Made by a program: the position numbers and the translations under genes
Notes under the pieces: model-generated
What the model was told of the DNA's origin: nothing
What the model saw: the letters and a program-made list of their open reading frames with translations, nothing else
Database searches by the model: none
NCBI RefSeq assembly: GCF_002237365.1
Contig: NZ_NMUO01000014.1
Span: 1-54,120, forward strand
Direction: 5' to 3'
Length of the DNA: 54,120 nucleotides
Source: Zobellella denitrificans
GTDB taxonomy: Bacteria > Pseudomonadota > Gammaproteobacteria > Enterobacterales > Aeromonadaceae
In this document: positions 7,723-15,170 of the stretch, in pieces
Numbering within the stretch: the first letter of the stretch is position 1
Layout: each line of letters begins with the position of its first letter

Positions 7723-9015
7723 ATGCCCGAGCTTCCTCCCGTTATTCCGCTGTTCGACGCCCCCCAGCACCTGGAAGAGGGCAACAGCCTGGTCAACCAG
7801 CATATCGCCGAGATCACCCTGAACCGGGTGGCGGACGCCGCCTTTCTTTACGAACACGCCATGGACTGGCTGCTGGAAAGCCGTTACAGCGAGAACAACT
7901 ACAAGACCTACCGCAGCGAACTGACCACCTTTCTGCACTGGTGCTTCGACGTGGAGCAGCTGTCGCCGGTGGCCCTGAGCCGGCGCGGCATCCAGCGCTA
8001 TGTGGACTACTGCCTGGCGCCGCCGCCGGCCCTGATCGCCTACCGCAACGTGGCCCAGTTCGTGCTGGACAAGGACTGGGGCGAACGCCGGCCCAATCCC
8101 CTGTGGCGGCCCTTTCTCGGCAAGAAGACGGATGGCGTGCCACAGCCGTACCGGCTGAGCGACAAGGCGCTCAGGACCAAGCTGGCGGTGCTGTCGTCCT
8201 TTTACGCCTACCTCATCAACGAGGAGGTGACCGAGCGCAACCCGGCGGTGATGTGGATGCGCCACAGCCGGTTCGGCACCGGCCCGACACCGGCCGGCCC
8301 CGTGGGCGAAGAAGAGGAGATCCGGGTATTCAGCGATCTGCAGTGGTCCTACGTGATGGGCACCGCCGAGCGCCTGGCCGGGGAACAGCCGGAGCGGCAC
8401 GAACGCACCCTGTTCCTGGTGTCGCTGATGTACGGCTGCTACCTGCGCATTTCGGAAGTGGCGGCCAGGCCCGGCTTTTCGCCGGTGATGAGCCAGTTCC
8501 GCCGCGACGGCAAAACCGGGATCTGGAGCTTCCACATCCCGGTGAGCAAGGGCGGCAAGCGGCGCACGGTGGCGGTGTCCCGGGAACTGCTGGCGGCGCT
8601 GCAACGCTACCGGACTTATCTCAAGCTGCCGCCCTTGCCGGCGCCCAACGACAACAAGCCGCTGTTCGTGCGCCACCGGGCCGCGGGGCGGGGGCGGGAG
8701 CAGGGCCTGCTCAACGCCAACCTCGGCATCCGCCAGCTGCGCGAGCTGCTCGACGAACTGATGGCCGCCGCCGCCGAGGCCGCCGGGGCGGACGGCTTCG
8801 ACCAGGACGCCGCCGAGATGCGCAGCCTGACGGTGCACAGCATCCGCCACACCGGCATCACCCACGACATCAACGACAACGGCCGGCCGCTGTCCCATGT
8901 GCAGGCCGACGCCGGCCACGACAGCATCGACACCACCTCCCAGTACCTGCACACCGGCAGGGTAGAGCGCCATGAAAGCGCCGCTAACAAGCGGCTGGAT
9001 CGGCTGAAGCCCTGA
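7723..9015 (+). CDS. Tyrosine recombinase / phage-type integrase
   Basis: A 430-aa site-specific recombinase. The catalytic set is complete: Arg242 (YLRISE), Lys276 (SKGGKRR), His372/Arg375 (HSIRH), His399 (AGHD) and Tyr408 (SQYLH). An N-terminal SAM-like DNA-binding domain (about residues 35-165) precedes it. At 430 aa it is longer than XerC/XerD (~300 aa) and has a longer linker, so it is not the host dimer-resolution recombinase although it lies 1.5 kb from dif. I chose the ATG at 7723; an in-frame TTG at 7681 is the alternative. Codon use is GC-rich like the host. No excisionase, other phage gene or flanking att repeat was found, so it looks like a solitary, possibly domesticated, integrase. 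Confidence 0.85.
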   Translation: MPELPPVIPLFDAPQHLEEGNSLVNQHIAEITLNRVADAAFLYEHAMDWLLESRYSENNYKTYRSELTTFLHWCFDVEQLSPVALSRRGIQRYVDYCLAPPPALIAYRNVAQFVLDKDWGERRPNPLWRPFLGKKTDGVPQPYRLSDKALRTKLAVLSSFYAYLINEEVTERNPAVMWMRHSRFGTGPTPAGPVGEEEEIRVFSDLQWSYVMGTAERLAGEQPERHERTLFLVSLMYGCYLRISEVAARPGFSPVMSQFRRDGKTGIWSFHIPVSKGGKRRTVAVSRELLAALQRYRTYLKLPPLPAPNDNKPLFVRHRAAGRGREQGLLNANLGIRQLRELLDELMAAAAEAAGADGFDQDAAEMRSLTVHSIRHTGITHDINDNGRPLSHVQADAGHDSIDTTSQYLHTGRVERHESAANKRLDRLKP

Positions 9016-9446
9016 ACAACGGAGCCCGGCAGGGCAAGAAAAAGGCAGGGGAGACGGCGCCTGCTGGCGGTGGCACACCATCTGACATTTGACGGATGCT
9101 TCGCCGATATGCGGGATCTGTGTGACTTCTGACGCTGCCTGAGGGGGACTGTGATGACCGAGTGGGGTTGTGCCGATGCCGTGGCCACCAGGGCGGCAGG
9201 GCCTTGGGTTTGATAAGGCGCCGGGATAACAGCGGCGTGCGGTTTGATATCTCGATATCCGGCTCATCGTTGCAACTGTAAATCACCCCGGAGGCGGTGT
9301 TTCCCGGCCAACGTAGTGACGGAGGCGAAAGCCCGCCATACCGCACTGGATAATACGCAGCTCTTATTGCCGATAATGCAGTTTATCGGCATTTTCTTTT
9401 GCGGGGCTGAGCGCCCCCCCCAAGTGTCAATAAACAGGGGATATTG
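9016..9446. other. Gene-poor stretch downstream of the integrase
   Basis: About 430 bases with no reading frame I would trust. The stretch contains one clear hairpin (9368-9391, annotated separately) and the left arm of an inverted-repeat element near its right end. The remaining sequence looks like decayed mobile DNA; no att repeat could be matched with certainty. Confidence 0.4.
9368..9400 (+). terminator. Intrinsic terminator-like hairpin
   Basis: A perfect 9-bp stem (TGCCGATAA / TTATCGGCA) with a six-base loop is followed by TTTTCTTTT. It would end plus-strand transcripts that run on from the integrase side, and isolates the small element to its right. Confidence 0.7.
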
Positions 9447-9661
9447 ATGACCGTTCGCCGCGTGGCCGACCAGGAGATAGCCGAACTGCGCGAGGAAATG
9501 CGGGCAGCCAGCTTCTGGGCCAAGGCGCAACTTCGCCAACGGCGTGGCCAATCGTCGACGCCCGCCGTATCTGAACACCTGGAACCGCCAAGCAGGATCA
9601 GGTGTGATAATACCGGGTGATGCCATCCGCACCAGGGCGGTTATTGACACTTGAGGGGCGG
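9412..9661. mobile_element. Short inverted-repeat element (MITE-like or IS remnant)
   Basis: A perfect 13-bp inverted repeat, CAAGTGTCAATAA at 9421-9433 and its complement at 9641-9653, extends outward into imperfectly matching C-rich/G-rich ends (CGCCCCCC... and ...GGGGCGG). The ~250-bp unit encloses one possible 57-codon gene and no transposase. The arrangement is that of a non-autonomous miniature element or a deleted insertion sequence. The family could not be assigned from the ends alone, and no target-site duplication was certain. Confidence 0.5.
9447..9620 (+). CDS. Possible 57-aa small protein inside the inverted-repeat element
   Basis: An ATG 14 bases inside the left inverted repeat, with AGGGGAT upstream as a weak ribosome site, opens a 57-codon frame. 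The first half looks like a genuine charged helix (VADQEIAELREEMRAASFWA), while the second half becomes low-complexity and runs towards the right repeat. It may be the preserved start of a larger gene truncated when the element collapsed. No family recognised. Confidence 0.35.
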   Translation: MTVRRVADQEIAELREEMRAASFWAKAQLRQRRGQSSTPAVSEHLEPPSRIRCDNTG

Positions 9662-9826
9662 CTTGCCGAGATGCTTTTCCTTTGGCGTTCCATCGAGACG
9701 CGGAGCGCCTGACTAACGCCCGCAGCGGGAACCGCAAGGCGTTGCTCTGGTGAGCCGTGTCTACCAAGCGCATGCCGTTTTCACGCCGGGCCGGATGCGC
9801 GCGGTAGCAGGCACCGATTTCGGCCT

Positions 9827-9871
9827 AGAGTCCACTGTCTTTAATAGTGGACTCTTGTCTCATTTTGGGAC
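9827..9871 (+). other. Filamentous-phage (f1/M13-like) plus-strand replication origin
   Basis: Two consecutive hairpins: AGAGTCCACT (9827-9836) pairs with AGTGGACTCT (9846-9855) across GTCTTTAAT, then GTCTC (9857-9861) pairs with GGGAC (9867-9871). From memory of the f1 origin, bases 9838-9858 are identical over 21 positions to the segment holding the gpII nick site (nick between TCTTT and AATAG) and the start of the gpII-binding repeat; the second hairpin keeps the f1 shape with a different sequence. Orientation matches a viral strand that reads through the two genes downstream. No replication initiator gene (gII/RstA type) is present here, so any replication would depend on a helper phage. 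Confidence 0.75.
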
Positions 9872-9917
9872 GTGATATCGCTGTGCTAAAATGGTTTTTT
9901 TGTTTTCTGGGGATTCT

Positions 9918-10295
9918 ATGGAATTGATCTTTGGTCTTCTGGTTATTGGTGTTCTGATTTGGCTGATAACGAGGAAAAGCAGCTCAGACAAGTTGACACT
10001 CCTTTCTTTTGAAAATTGGATGGAGATTTATGATAAAGCAAGTGATGCGGAAAAAAATAGGATGGCTACAGCCTTCATTGTGCAGTCTTTGAACATAGCT
10101 AAAGAGACACATGGCGTGAACATAAGACAATTCATGATGGAGAAAACTAAGAACAAATTTACTTCCCAACAGGTTTTCGACTACTGGATGCACTCTTGGT
10201 TTCAAAGTGAAGACCATGAGAGTTACGGTCGAGACCTTCTCAAGATGGAGGCTCGTCGGGCAGGTGCCGTTTTGTACCTAATAGCTAGTGCATGA
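9918..10295 (+). CDS. Unknown single-pass membrane protein, 125 aa, AT-rich (inovirus-like block)
   Basis: Not recognised. The protein begins with one hydrophobic helix (ELIFGLLVIGVLIWLIT, residues 2-18), then a positive turn (RKSSSDK) and a mostly helical, charged soluble part of about 100 residues. The ATG at 9918 is preferred over 9891 because CTGGGGATTCT precedes it. The gene lies 47 bases after the f1-like origin and is far more AT-rich than the surrounding chromosome, pointing to recent acquisition. Its place and form would suit a small membrane-bound phage protein or a superinfection/immunity factor, but nothing in the sequence proves that. Confidence 0.6.
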   Translation: MELIFGLLVIGVLIWLITRKSSSDKLTLLSFENWMEIYDKASDAEKNRMATAFIVQSLNIAKETHGVNIRQFMMEKTKNKFTSQQVFDYWMHSWFQSEDHESYGRDLLKMEARRAGAVLYLIASA

Positions 10296-10314
10296 TGTTT
10301 AGGGAATAAATGCT

Positions 10315-10506
10315 ATGTTTTCCTACAAAGTTAAAGCAATCCTTCGTACCGCAGGAAACGTAGAAGAGCTTGAATTTTCTATGATTTTACATCATGAGAT
10401 CAGCTTGGCTGATGTCTACGAGCACTGTAAGCAACTGCTACCGACCGATCCTAGGCTGACTGTATCTGGTTTCCAAGTACTTGAGATGAAGGCTGAAGGC
10501 GCTTAA
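10315..10506 (+). CDS. Unknown 63-aa protein between the membrane gene and dif
   Basis: Not recognised. A compact soluble protein (MFSYKVKAILRTAGNVEELE...) with alternating strands and one helix (ISLADVYEHCKQLLP), the size of a small DNA- or partner-binding protein. TAGGGAATAAATGCT before the ATG gives a plausible ribosome site. It follows the membrane protein gene by 19 bases in the same AT-rich block and ends 16 bases before the dif site, so it looks like the last gene of an element inserted at dif. Confidence 0.6.
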   Translation: MFSYKVKAILRTAGNVEELEFSMILHHEISLADVYEHCKQLLPTDPRLTVSGFQVLEMKAEGA

Positions 10507-10522
10507 TTCTCAACTACTCGCC

Positions 10523-10550
10523 ACTTCGCATAATGTATATTATGTTAAAT
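10523..10550 (+). other. dif: dif site (XerCD chromosome dimer resolution site)
   Basis: The 28 bases match the E. coli dif sequence closely: XerC arm ACTTCGCATAA (differences only in the variable outer bases), central TGTATA, and XerD arm TTATGTTAAAT identical. XerC and XerD, with FtsK, recombine sister chromosomes here, so the site marks the replication terminus. XerC arm left, XerD arm right on the plus strand. The AT-rich block with a filamentous-phage origin ends at this site, as expected for elements that integrate using host XerCD. I could not find a second good dif copy at the left edge of the block. Confidence 0.9.
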
Positions 10551-10669
10551 AAGAAATTATAAGGTTCAGGACACCCTGGTTCTGCCGCCCGGTTTTAAAG
10601 ATTTATCGGTACCGTTACTTGGCCCGCTGTGTCCAGTACCCAGCTCGGTTTCGTCATTTCCGGCGATCC

Positions 10670-11167
10670 TCAGCAAGGCATTTCGCCAGTGTTCGATGGC
10701 ATCGATGCCCTGATCATCGCCGTCAGCACACGGAAGCTGTAGTCATAGATCCCCGGCTGACCACTTTCCCTCGGGCCCGCCACGTTCAGTACCGCAATCC
10801 GCTGGGCCCGGATAAACGCCAGCACTGCCGTGCAGGCCTGCTCAACCGACACCAGCTCCATGTCGATAAGCCGGAACGGCTTTTACTCGCGGAGGCACAG
10901 CGCCAGGGTCAGCGCCGTGCCTCCGGTTGGCATGCCGTGGTAAAAAATAACGGTGCCATCGGCCTCCTGCAGGTTTCTGCGGGTCCGTTGCCGGTAGCCG
11001 CCGGCCAGTTCGATCAAGGGATAAACCGCGTCTATGGGCCCGTCTTCCGCCCGCCGTCCGGACGGACAATACCCCCCGGCCGGAAATCCCGCCGCCATCG
11101 CCGCGTCCAGGGCCGCCCGGTCGGCGCCGGTCTGACCGCCGCTGATGATTTTTTGCAGTATGCTCAT
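10670..11167 (-). pseudogene. Putative molybdenum carrier (SLOG/YpsA-like) gene broken by an in-frame stop
   Basis: The first 94 codons (11167-10886) read [20 protein letters not shown]... with the SGGQTGADR nucleotide-binding start typical of the putative molybdenum-carrier family. A TAA at 10885-10883 interrupts the frame, and the same frame then continues KPFRLIDMELVSVEQA... to NVAGPRESGQPGIYDYS, the known C-terminal signature, ending at 10670. The whole would be a normal ~165-aa protein, so a single nonsense change (or a sequencing error) splits it. It lies just downstream of the defence operon on the same strand. Confidence 0.8.
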
Positions 11168-11346
11168 TTACTGTTCCATTGCTTACGGCACCAATTTTGT
11201 ATTTACCATAAATTTATTGGTCACCGTCTCTTGCCCCAAGGAAAAACCTTACCTTCATGTGCCGGGCTCTCACGGCTTTAAGCCCAGGCCTTCGATGTTT
11301 ATCAGTTCCCTGCTTTTAGTTCAGCCACCGCCCTGCCCTGTTCAGA

Positions 11347-12063
11347 TCAGTACTCCCATTCTTCATAGGACAAAGGCCCGCTGTTCAACAGCGTTCGCCG
11401 TTCCTGCCAGTTTGGCAGATAACGATCCATGTATTGCCGAAAACGCTCGTTATGGTGTCGCTCCAGCAGATGGATCAATTCGTGCACCAGTATGTATTCC
11501 AGGCATTCCGGGGGCTTTTTGGCCAGCTCCAGATTAAGCCAGATGCGTTTGCTCTGGACGTTGCAGCTGCCCCACTTCGTTTTCATCTTCTTCAGGCCCC
11601 AACCGGCGGCCTCCACGCCCAGTAACGGCTGCCAGTGGTCCAACAGCTCGCTGGTGCGTTCTTTCATCTCGGTTCGATAAAAGTCATCCAATACCCTGGC
11701 CTTGTTATCCCGGCTGGTGCCGGGGTTCACCTTGAGATGCAACTTGCTGTTGCCCTGCCGGGTTATTTCATGGCGACCGGCACGCTCGGTAAGCGCCAGC
11801 CGATAGCGTCTGCCCCATACATAGTGAGACTCGCCACTCACCATCTCCCGTTGTGACTGACGCGGTTGTTCGATAAAGCTCTGCTGTTGTTTTTTGATCC
11901 AGGGAATGCGGCTGACCACCGCCATGCGAATGGCCGTGTCGGTCATTTTCTCAGGCGCTGACACCCGTACCCGACCATCGGGCGGCAACACGCTGATATG
12001 CAGGTGCTTGATGGCCTTGCGATTCAGTTGCACCGAAAGACTGCCAATGTGCATCAGCGGCAT
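11347..12063 (-). CDS. YgjP-like (DUF45/WLM) zinc metallopeptidase, last gene of the hsd operon
   Basis: A 238-aa protein of the YgjP/SprT-like metallopeptidase group with zinc motif HELIH at residues 194-198 and a downstream HHNERF (third-ligand region). KTKWGSCNVQSKRIWLN at 161-177 is the other hallmark of the family (WGSC). Its ATG shares one base with the hsdR stop (TGATG), so it is translationally coupled to hsdR. Genes of this type are often found as the last member of type I restriction operons; the function is unproven, and protein quality control of HsdR or turnover of the complex are the usual suggestions. Confidence 0.85.
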   Translation of the reverse strand: MPLMHIGSLSVQLNRKAIKHLHISVLPPDGRVRVSAPEKMTDTAIRMAVVSRIPWIKKQQQSFIEQPRQSQREMVSGESHYVWGRRYRLALTERAGRHEITRQGNSKLHLKVNPGTSRDNKARVLDDFYRTEMKERTSELLDHWQPLLGVEAAGWGLKKMKTKWGSCNVQSKRIWLNLELAKKPPECLEYILVHELIHLLERHHNERFRQYMDRYLPNWQERRTLLNSGPLSYEEWEY

Positions 12064-15000
12064 CAGTGATAATCCTTTTGGGCTTTGGCCAGCTCCATCA
12101 CCGCCTTGAGATCCAGCTCATAGCCCTGAGTCTCTTCCCGAATGGCATTGGCAACTTCCCGCTCCTTGAAGCGGTCGCCAACCCAATCCGCTTTTTTGGT
12201 ATAGCGAATGGCGCTGTCAATTTTGGTGGTCAGCACTTCATCCCGGCCCAGGTTGTCGTAAAGAGCGCGTTTGGCTTGGGTGTCCATGGTGGCGGGATAA
12301 CTGTTGCCACTTTGCTCAGGCTTGGTCACCTTGCTGGCCAGTGCCCGGATTTGCTCCAGGTATTCCTGATAAGACAGGGCCTGCTGGCGGCGCTGTTCGA
12401 TCAGTTCGTCCAGCAGCACCGACATGCGCTCGTAATATTTGGGGTTGATCGGGTTCTCATCGACGATGGTCTTACGCACGTTGTTTTCAATGGCCTCGGC
12501 CATGGCCTCGGGATCTTTACTCAGCCCTTCCGGCAGTGCCTTGATCAGATCGTCGCCCTGTTTTTGCACCACCAGCTCGATCAGGCCCAGCTCTTCAAAG
12601 TCCATCAACACTTCGCTGTCGTCGGCGCGAATATACATATCCAGCAAATACCGCATGGCGGGCTCGAACCGCTTCATGTCCAGCGCATCGCCACTGCCCT
12701 GCTTGACCTCGTCGCGCACCTTTTCATAGTGAGCCACTTCGGCACGGATCTTGTCGATATCACCCGGCGCGTAACCGGCGGCGGGCATTTCGTTGGCGAT
12801 GTTGGCAAAGGCACGCAGCAGCTTGGCCACGCTCTGGTAGAGGGTCAGACGCAGGGCTTCCTTCTCGGTCAGTTCGTCCTGATTCTGGCCCGACACGCCG
12901 CAAAAATAATGCAGATAATCGGCGGTGCCACGGGGTGAGCGCACCGGCTCGCACAGGGCGCGAACCATTTCCAGCGCGGCTTCCAGATCCTGGCTGGCCT
13001 GCACCAGTCGGTCTTTCAGCAGGCCGGCCACATCGTCCTTGTCGTAGCCGTCAAAGGCACCGGCGGTATAGTCGGTAATGGCTTTGTCCAGCGACTTGAA
13101 CAAGTCCTTGTAGTCGATGATGTAGCCGTACTCCTTGTCGTCACCATCCAGGCGGTTGACCCGACAGATGGCCTGAAACAGGTTGTGATCGGCCATTTGC
13201 TTGTCGATATATAAATAAGTGGCCGACGGCGCATCAAAACCGGTGAGCAACTTGTCCACCACTATCAGCAGGCGCATCTGACCCGGCTCGTCGATAAAGC
13301 GCTTCTTCACCTGCTGTTCAAACAGCTCGGCCTTGCTCATCGCCTCCTGTTCGGTAGTGCCAAAGTGCTCTGCCAGCATTTTGCGGTAAATGTCGTACTT
13401 GAACAGCTTTTCGGTCAGCCCCTCGCCGCTCTCCTCCCCCTTGATGCTGGCGGCCACAGGCTGATAACTGGTGACAATGGCCACCTTGCCGGCCAGATCG
13501 GTCTGGCTGAACAGCTCATAGGCCTTGCAGGCCTGATACACGCTGTCACACACCAGCATGGCATTGCCCCGTCCGTCTGCCAGACGAGGCCGCTTTTTCA
13601 TATCCAGCCAGATGTCCGCCACTATTTTTTCCAGCCGCGACTTGCTGGACAGCACCTTTTGCATGGTGCCCCACTTCTGCTTGAGCTGGGTTCTGGCCAG
13701 GTTGGACAGCCCCTGGGTATTGATGTCAAACCACTCATCCACCCGCTTGGGCGAGGTCAGCTGCTGATCGATATCCCGTGCCTCGTAGCGCAGATCCAGC
13801 ACCACGCCATCACTCACGGCTTCGTCAAACTTGTAGGTATGAATAAAGGGGCCAAACACTTCCACCGACTTTTTCTTGTCCTTTTTCATCAGCGGCGTGC
13901 CGGTAAAACCGATAAACATGGCCTCGGGCAGTATGAACTTCATGGCTTCGTGCAGCTTGCCCGACTGGGTACGGTGGCACTCATCCACAAATACGAACAG
14001 CTCACCCCTGGCCCTAAAATCGCCGGCCATGGCCTGTTGCAGCTCCTTGATGAAATCCTCGGTGGCGGCTTCATCCCCTTCGTCATTTTGCTCTTCCTGC
14101 TGGCGGCCAAACTTGTGTACTAGCGAGCACAGCAGCCAGGGCGTGGCCTGGTTCAGGGTGGTCAGCAGATCGGCACCGCTTTTGGTGCGATAGATCTCTT
14201 CCTCCACACCGCTGAACACCTTTTCAATCTGTTCATCCAGCTCGGTACGGTCGGTTACGATCAGCACCCGGGCGTCTTTTACGTTTTCCCGAATCCACTT
14301 GGCCAGCCACACCATGGTCAGGCTTTTGCCCGACCCCTGAGTGTGCCAGATGATGCCGCCTTCCTTGCGGTCAATGTGCGCCTTGGCGGCCTGAATGCCA
14401 AAAAACTGATTGTGGCGGCAGGTCTTTTTTACCCCCGCATCAAACACCATGAAGTGATGAATGATCTCCAGAAAACGCGCCTTGTCACACAGCCGGGCCA
14501 GGTGCCAGTCCAGCGGATTGCTATAAGGGTTGGGCGCGTCTTCCTTCCATTCCAGGTAGTAGCGTTCCGGCGTTTCTATGGTGCCGTAGCGCAGGCCCTG
14601 GGTGTCGTTGCCGGCCATCACCAGCTGCATGGTGGTGAAGAAGTTGCGGATAAAGTCCTTTTTCTGGTTATCCAGGTTTTGGCGAATGCCTTCACTTACC
14701 GACACCGACGAGCGCTTGAGTTCCAGCACCCCCAGGGCGATGCCGTTGACATAGAGCACGATATCCGGGCGCTTCTTGTTCTCGCCCTTGATGGACACCT
14801 CTTCGGCAATGGCAAAGTGGTTGGCCTGCGGGTTCTGCCAGTCGATCAGCCACACCGTCTGCTTTTGCTCACCGGCGCTTTCCTTGTCTTTTACGCCGTA
14901 GCGCAGCAGCCGGTACACCTCCTTGTTGGCGTAATAGAGCTGCCTGCCCTCGCCCAGCGCCGCCGCCGCATCCAGTTGCCGCAGCGCCCGGTTAATCAAC

Positions 15001-15170
15001 GCCGGGCTCACGCCCCGCTGTTGCAGCCAGGCCACCAGCACTTCGGCCTCGATATTGTGGTTGCCTTCCCTGTCCTGCCAGTTGCCCAGGTAGTGATAAC
15101 CCAGCTCATTCTGAAAAAACCGGACTACCCGGTTTTGAGTCTCACGCTCGCGCTGGCCGACATTACTCAT
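12063..15170 (-). CDS. hsdR: Type I restriction endonuclease subunit R (HsdR)
   Basis: A 1035-aa motor and nuclease subunit of a type I restriction-modification complex. The N-terminal PD-(D/E)xK nuclease has PDIVLYVNG and LELKRS around residues 135-155. The SF2 translocase follows with Walker A TQGSGKS near 278, DECH near 395 and FTGTPL shortly after. The C-terminal helical part contacts HsdM. With HsdM and HsdS it cuts unmodified DNA far from the recognition site using ATP. The ATG at 15170 overlaps the gajB stop (ATGA); an in-frame start further upstream would lie inside gajB. All key motifs are intact. Confidence 0.95.
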   Translation of the reverse strand: MSNVGQRERETQNRVVRFFQNELGYHYLGNWQDREGNHNIEAEVLVAWLQQRGVSPALINRALRQLDAAAALGEGRQLYYANKEVYRLLRYGVKDKESAGEQKQTVWLIDWQNPQANHFAIAEEVSIKGENKKRPDIVLYVNGIALGVLELKRSSVSVSEGIRQNLDNQKKDFIRNFFTTMQLVMAGNDTQGLRYGTIETPERYYLEWKEDAPNPYSNPLDWHLARLCDKARFLEIIHHFMVFDAGVKKTCRHNQFFGIQAAKAHIDRKEGGIIWHTQGSGKSLTMVWLAKWIRENVKDARVLIVTDRTELDEQIEKVFSGVEEEIYRTKSGADLLTTLNQATPWLLCSLVHKFGRQQEEQNDEGDEAATEDFIKELQQAMAGDFRARGELFVFVDECHRTQSGKLHEAMKFILPEAMFIGFTGTPLMKKDKKKSVEVFGPFIHTYKFDEAVSDGVVLDLRYEARDIDQQLTSPKRVDEWFDINTQGLSNLARTQLKQKWGTMQKVLSSKSRLEKIVADIWLDMKKRPRLADGRGNAMLVCDSVYQACKAYELFSQTDLAGKVAIVTSYQPVAASIKGEESGEGLTEKLFKYDIYRKMLAEHFGTTEQEAMSKAELFEQQVKKRFIDEPGQMRLLIVVDKLLTGFDAPSATYLYIDKQMADHNLFQAICRVNRLDGDDKEYGYIIDYKDLFKSLDKAITDYTAGAFDGYDKDDVAGLLKDRLVQASQDLEAALEMVRALCEPVRSPRGTADYLHYFCGVSGQNQDELTEKEALRLTLYQSVAKLLRAFANIANEMPAAGYAPGDIDKIRAEVAHYEKVRDEVKQGSGDALDMKRFEPAMRYLLDMYIRADDSEVLMDFEELGLIELVVQKQGDDLIKALPEGLSKDPEAMAEAIENNVRKTIVDENPINPKYYERMSVLLDELIEQRRQQALSYQEYLEQIRALASKVTKPEQSGNSYPATMDTQAKRALYDNLGRDEVLTTKIDSAIRYTKKADWVGDRFKEREVANAIREETQGYELDLKAVMELAKAQKDYH

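Noticed and set aside
7723-9015. The integrase as XerC or XerD
   Set aside because: Too long (430 aa) and with a different linker and C-terminal tail; it fits the general phage/island integrase class.
9264-9773. 169-codon minus-strand frame across the inverted-repeat element
   Set aside because: No motif, no ribosome site, and it runs through both repeat arms and a terminator hairpin; probably chance.
9340-9870. A second dif or dif-like att site at the left edge of the AT-rich block
   Set aside because: Scanned by eye for TTATGTTAAAT and CGCATAA variants; only weak partial matches such as GGTGTGATAAT at 9601, not convincing.
10619-11281. 220-codon plus-strand frame opposite the molybdenum-carrier pseudogene
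   Set aside because: The minus strand carries a recognisable family; the plus-strand translation does not.
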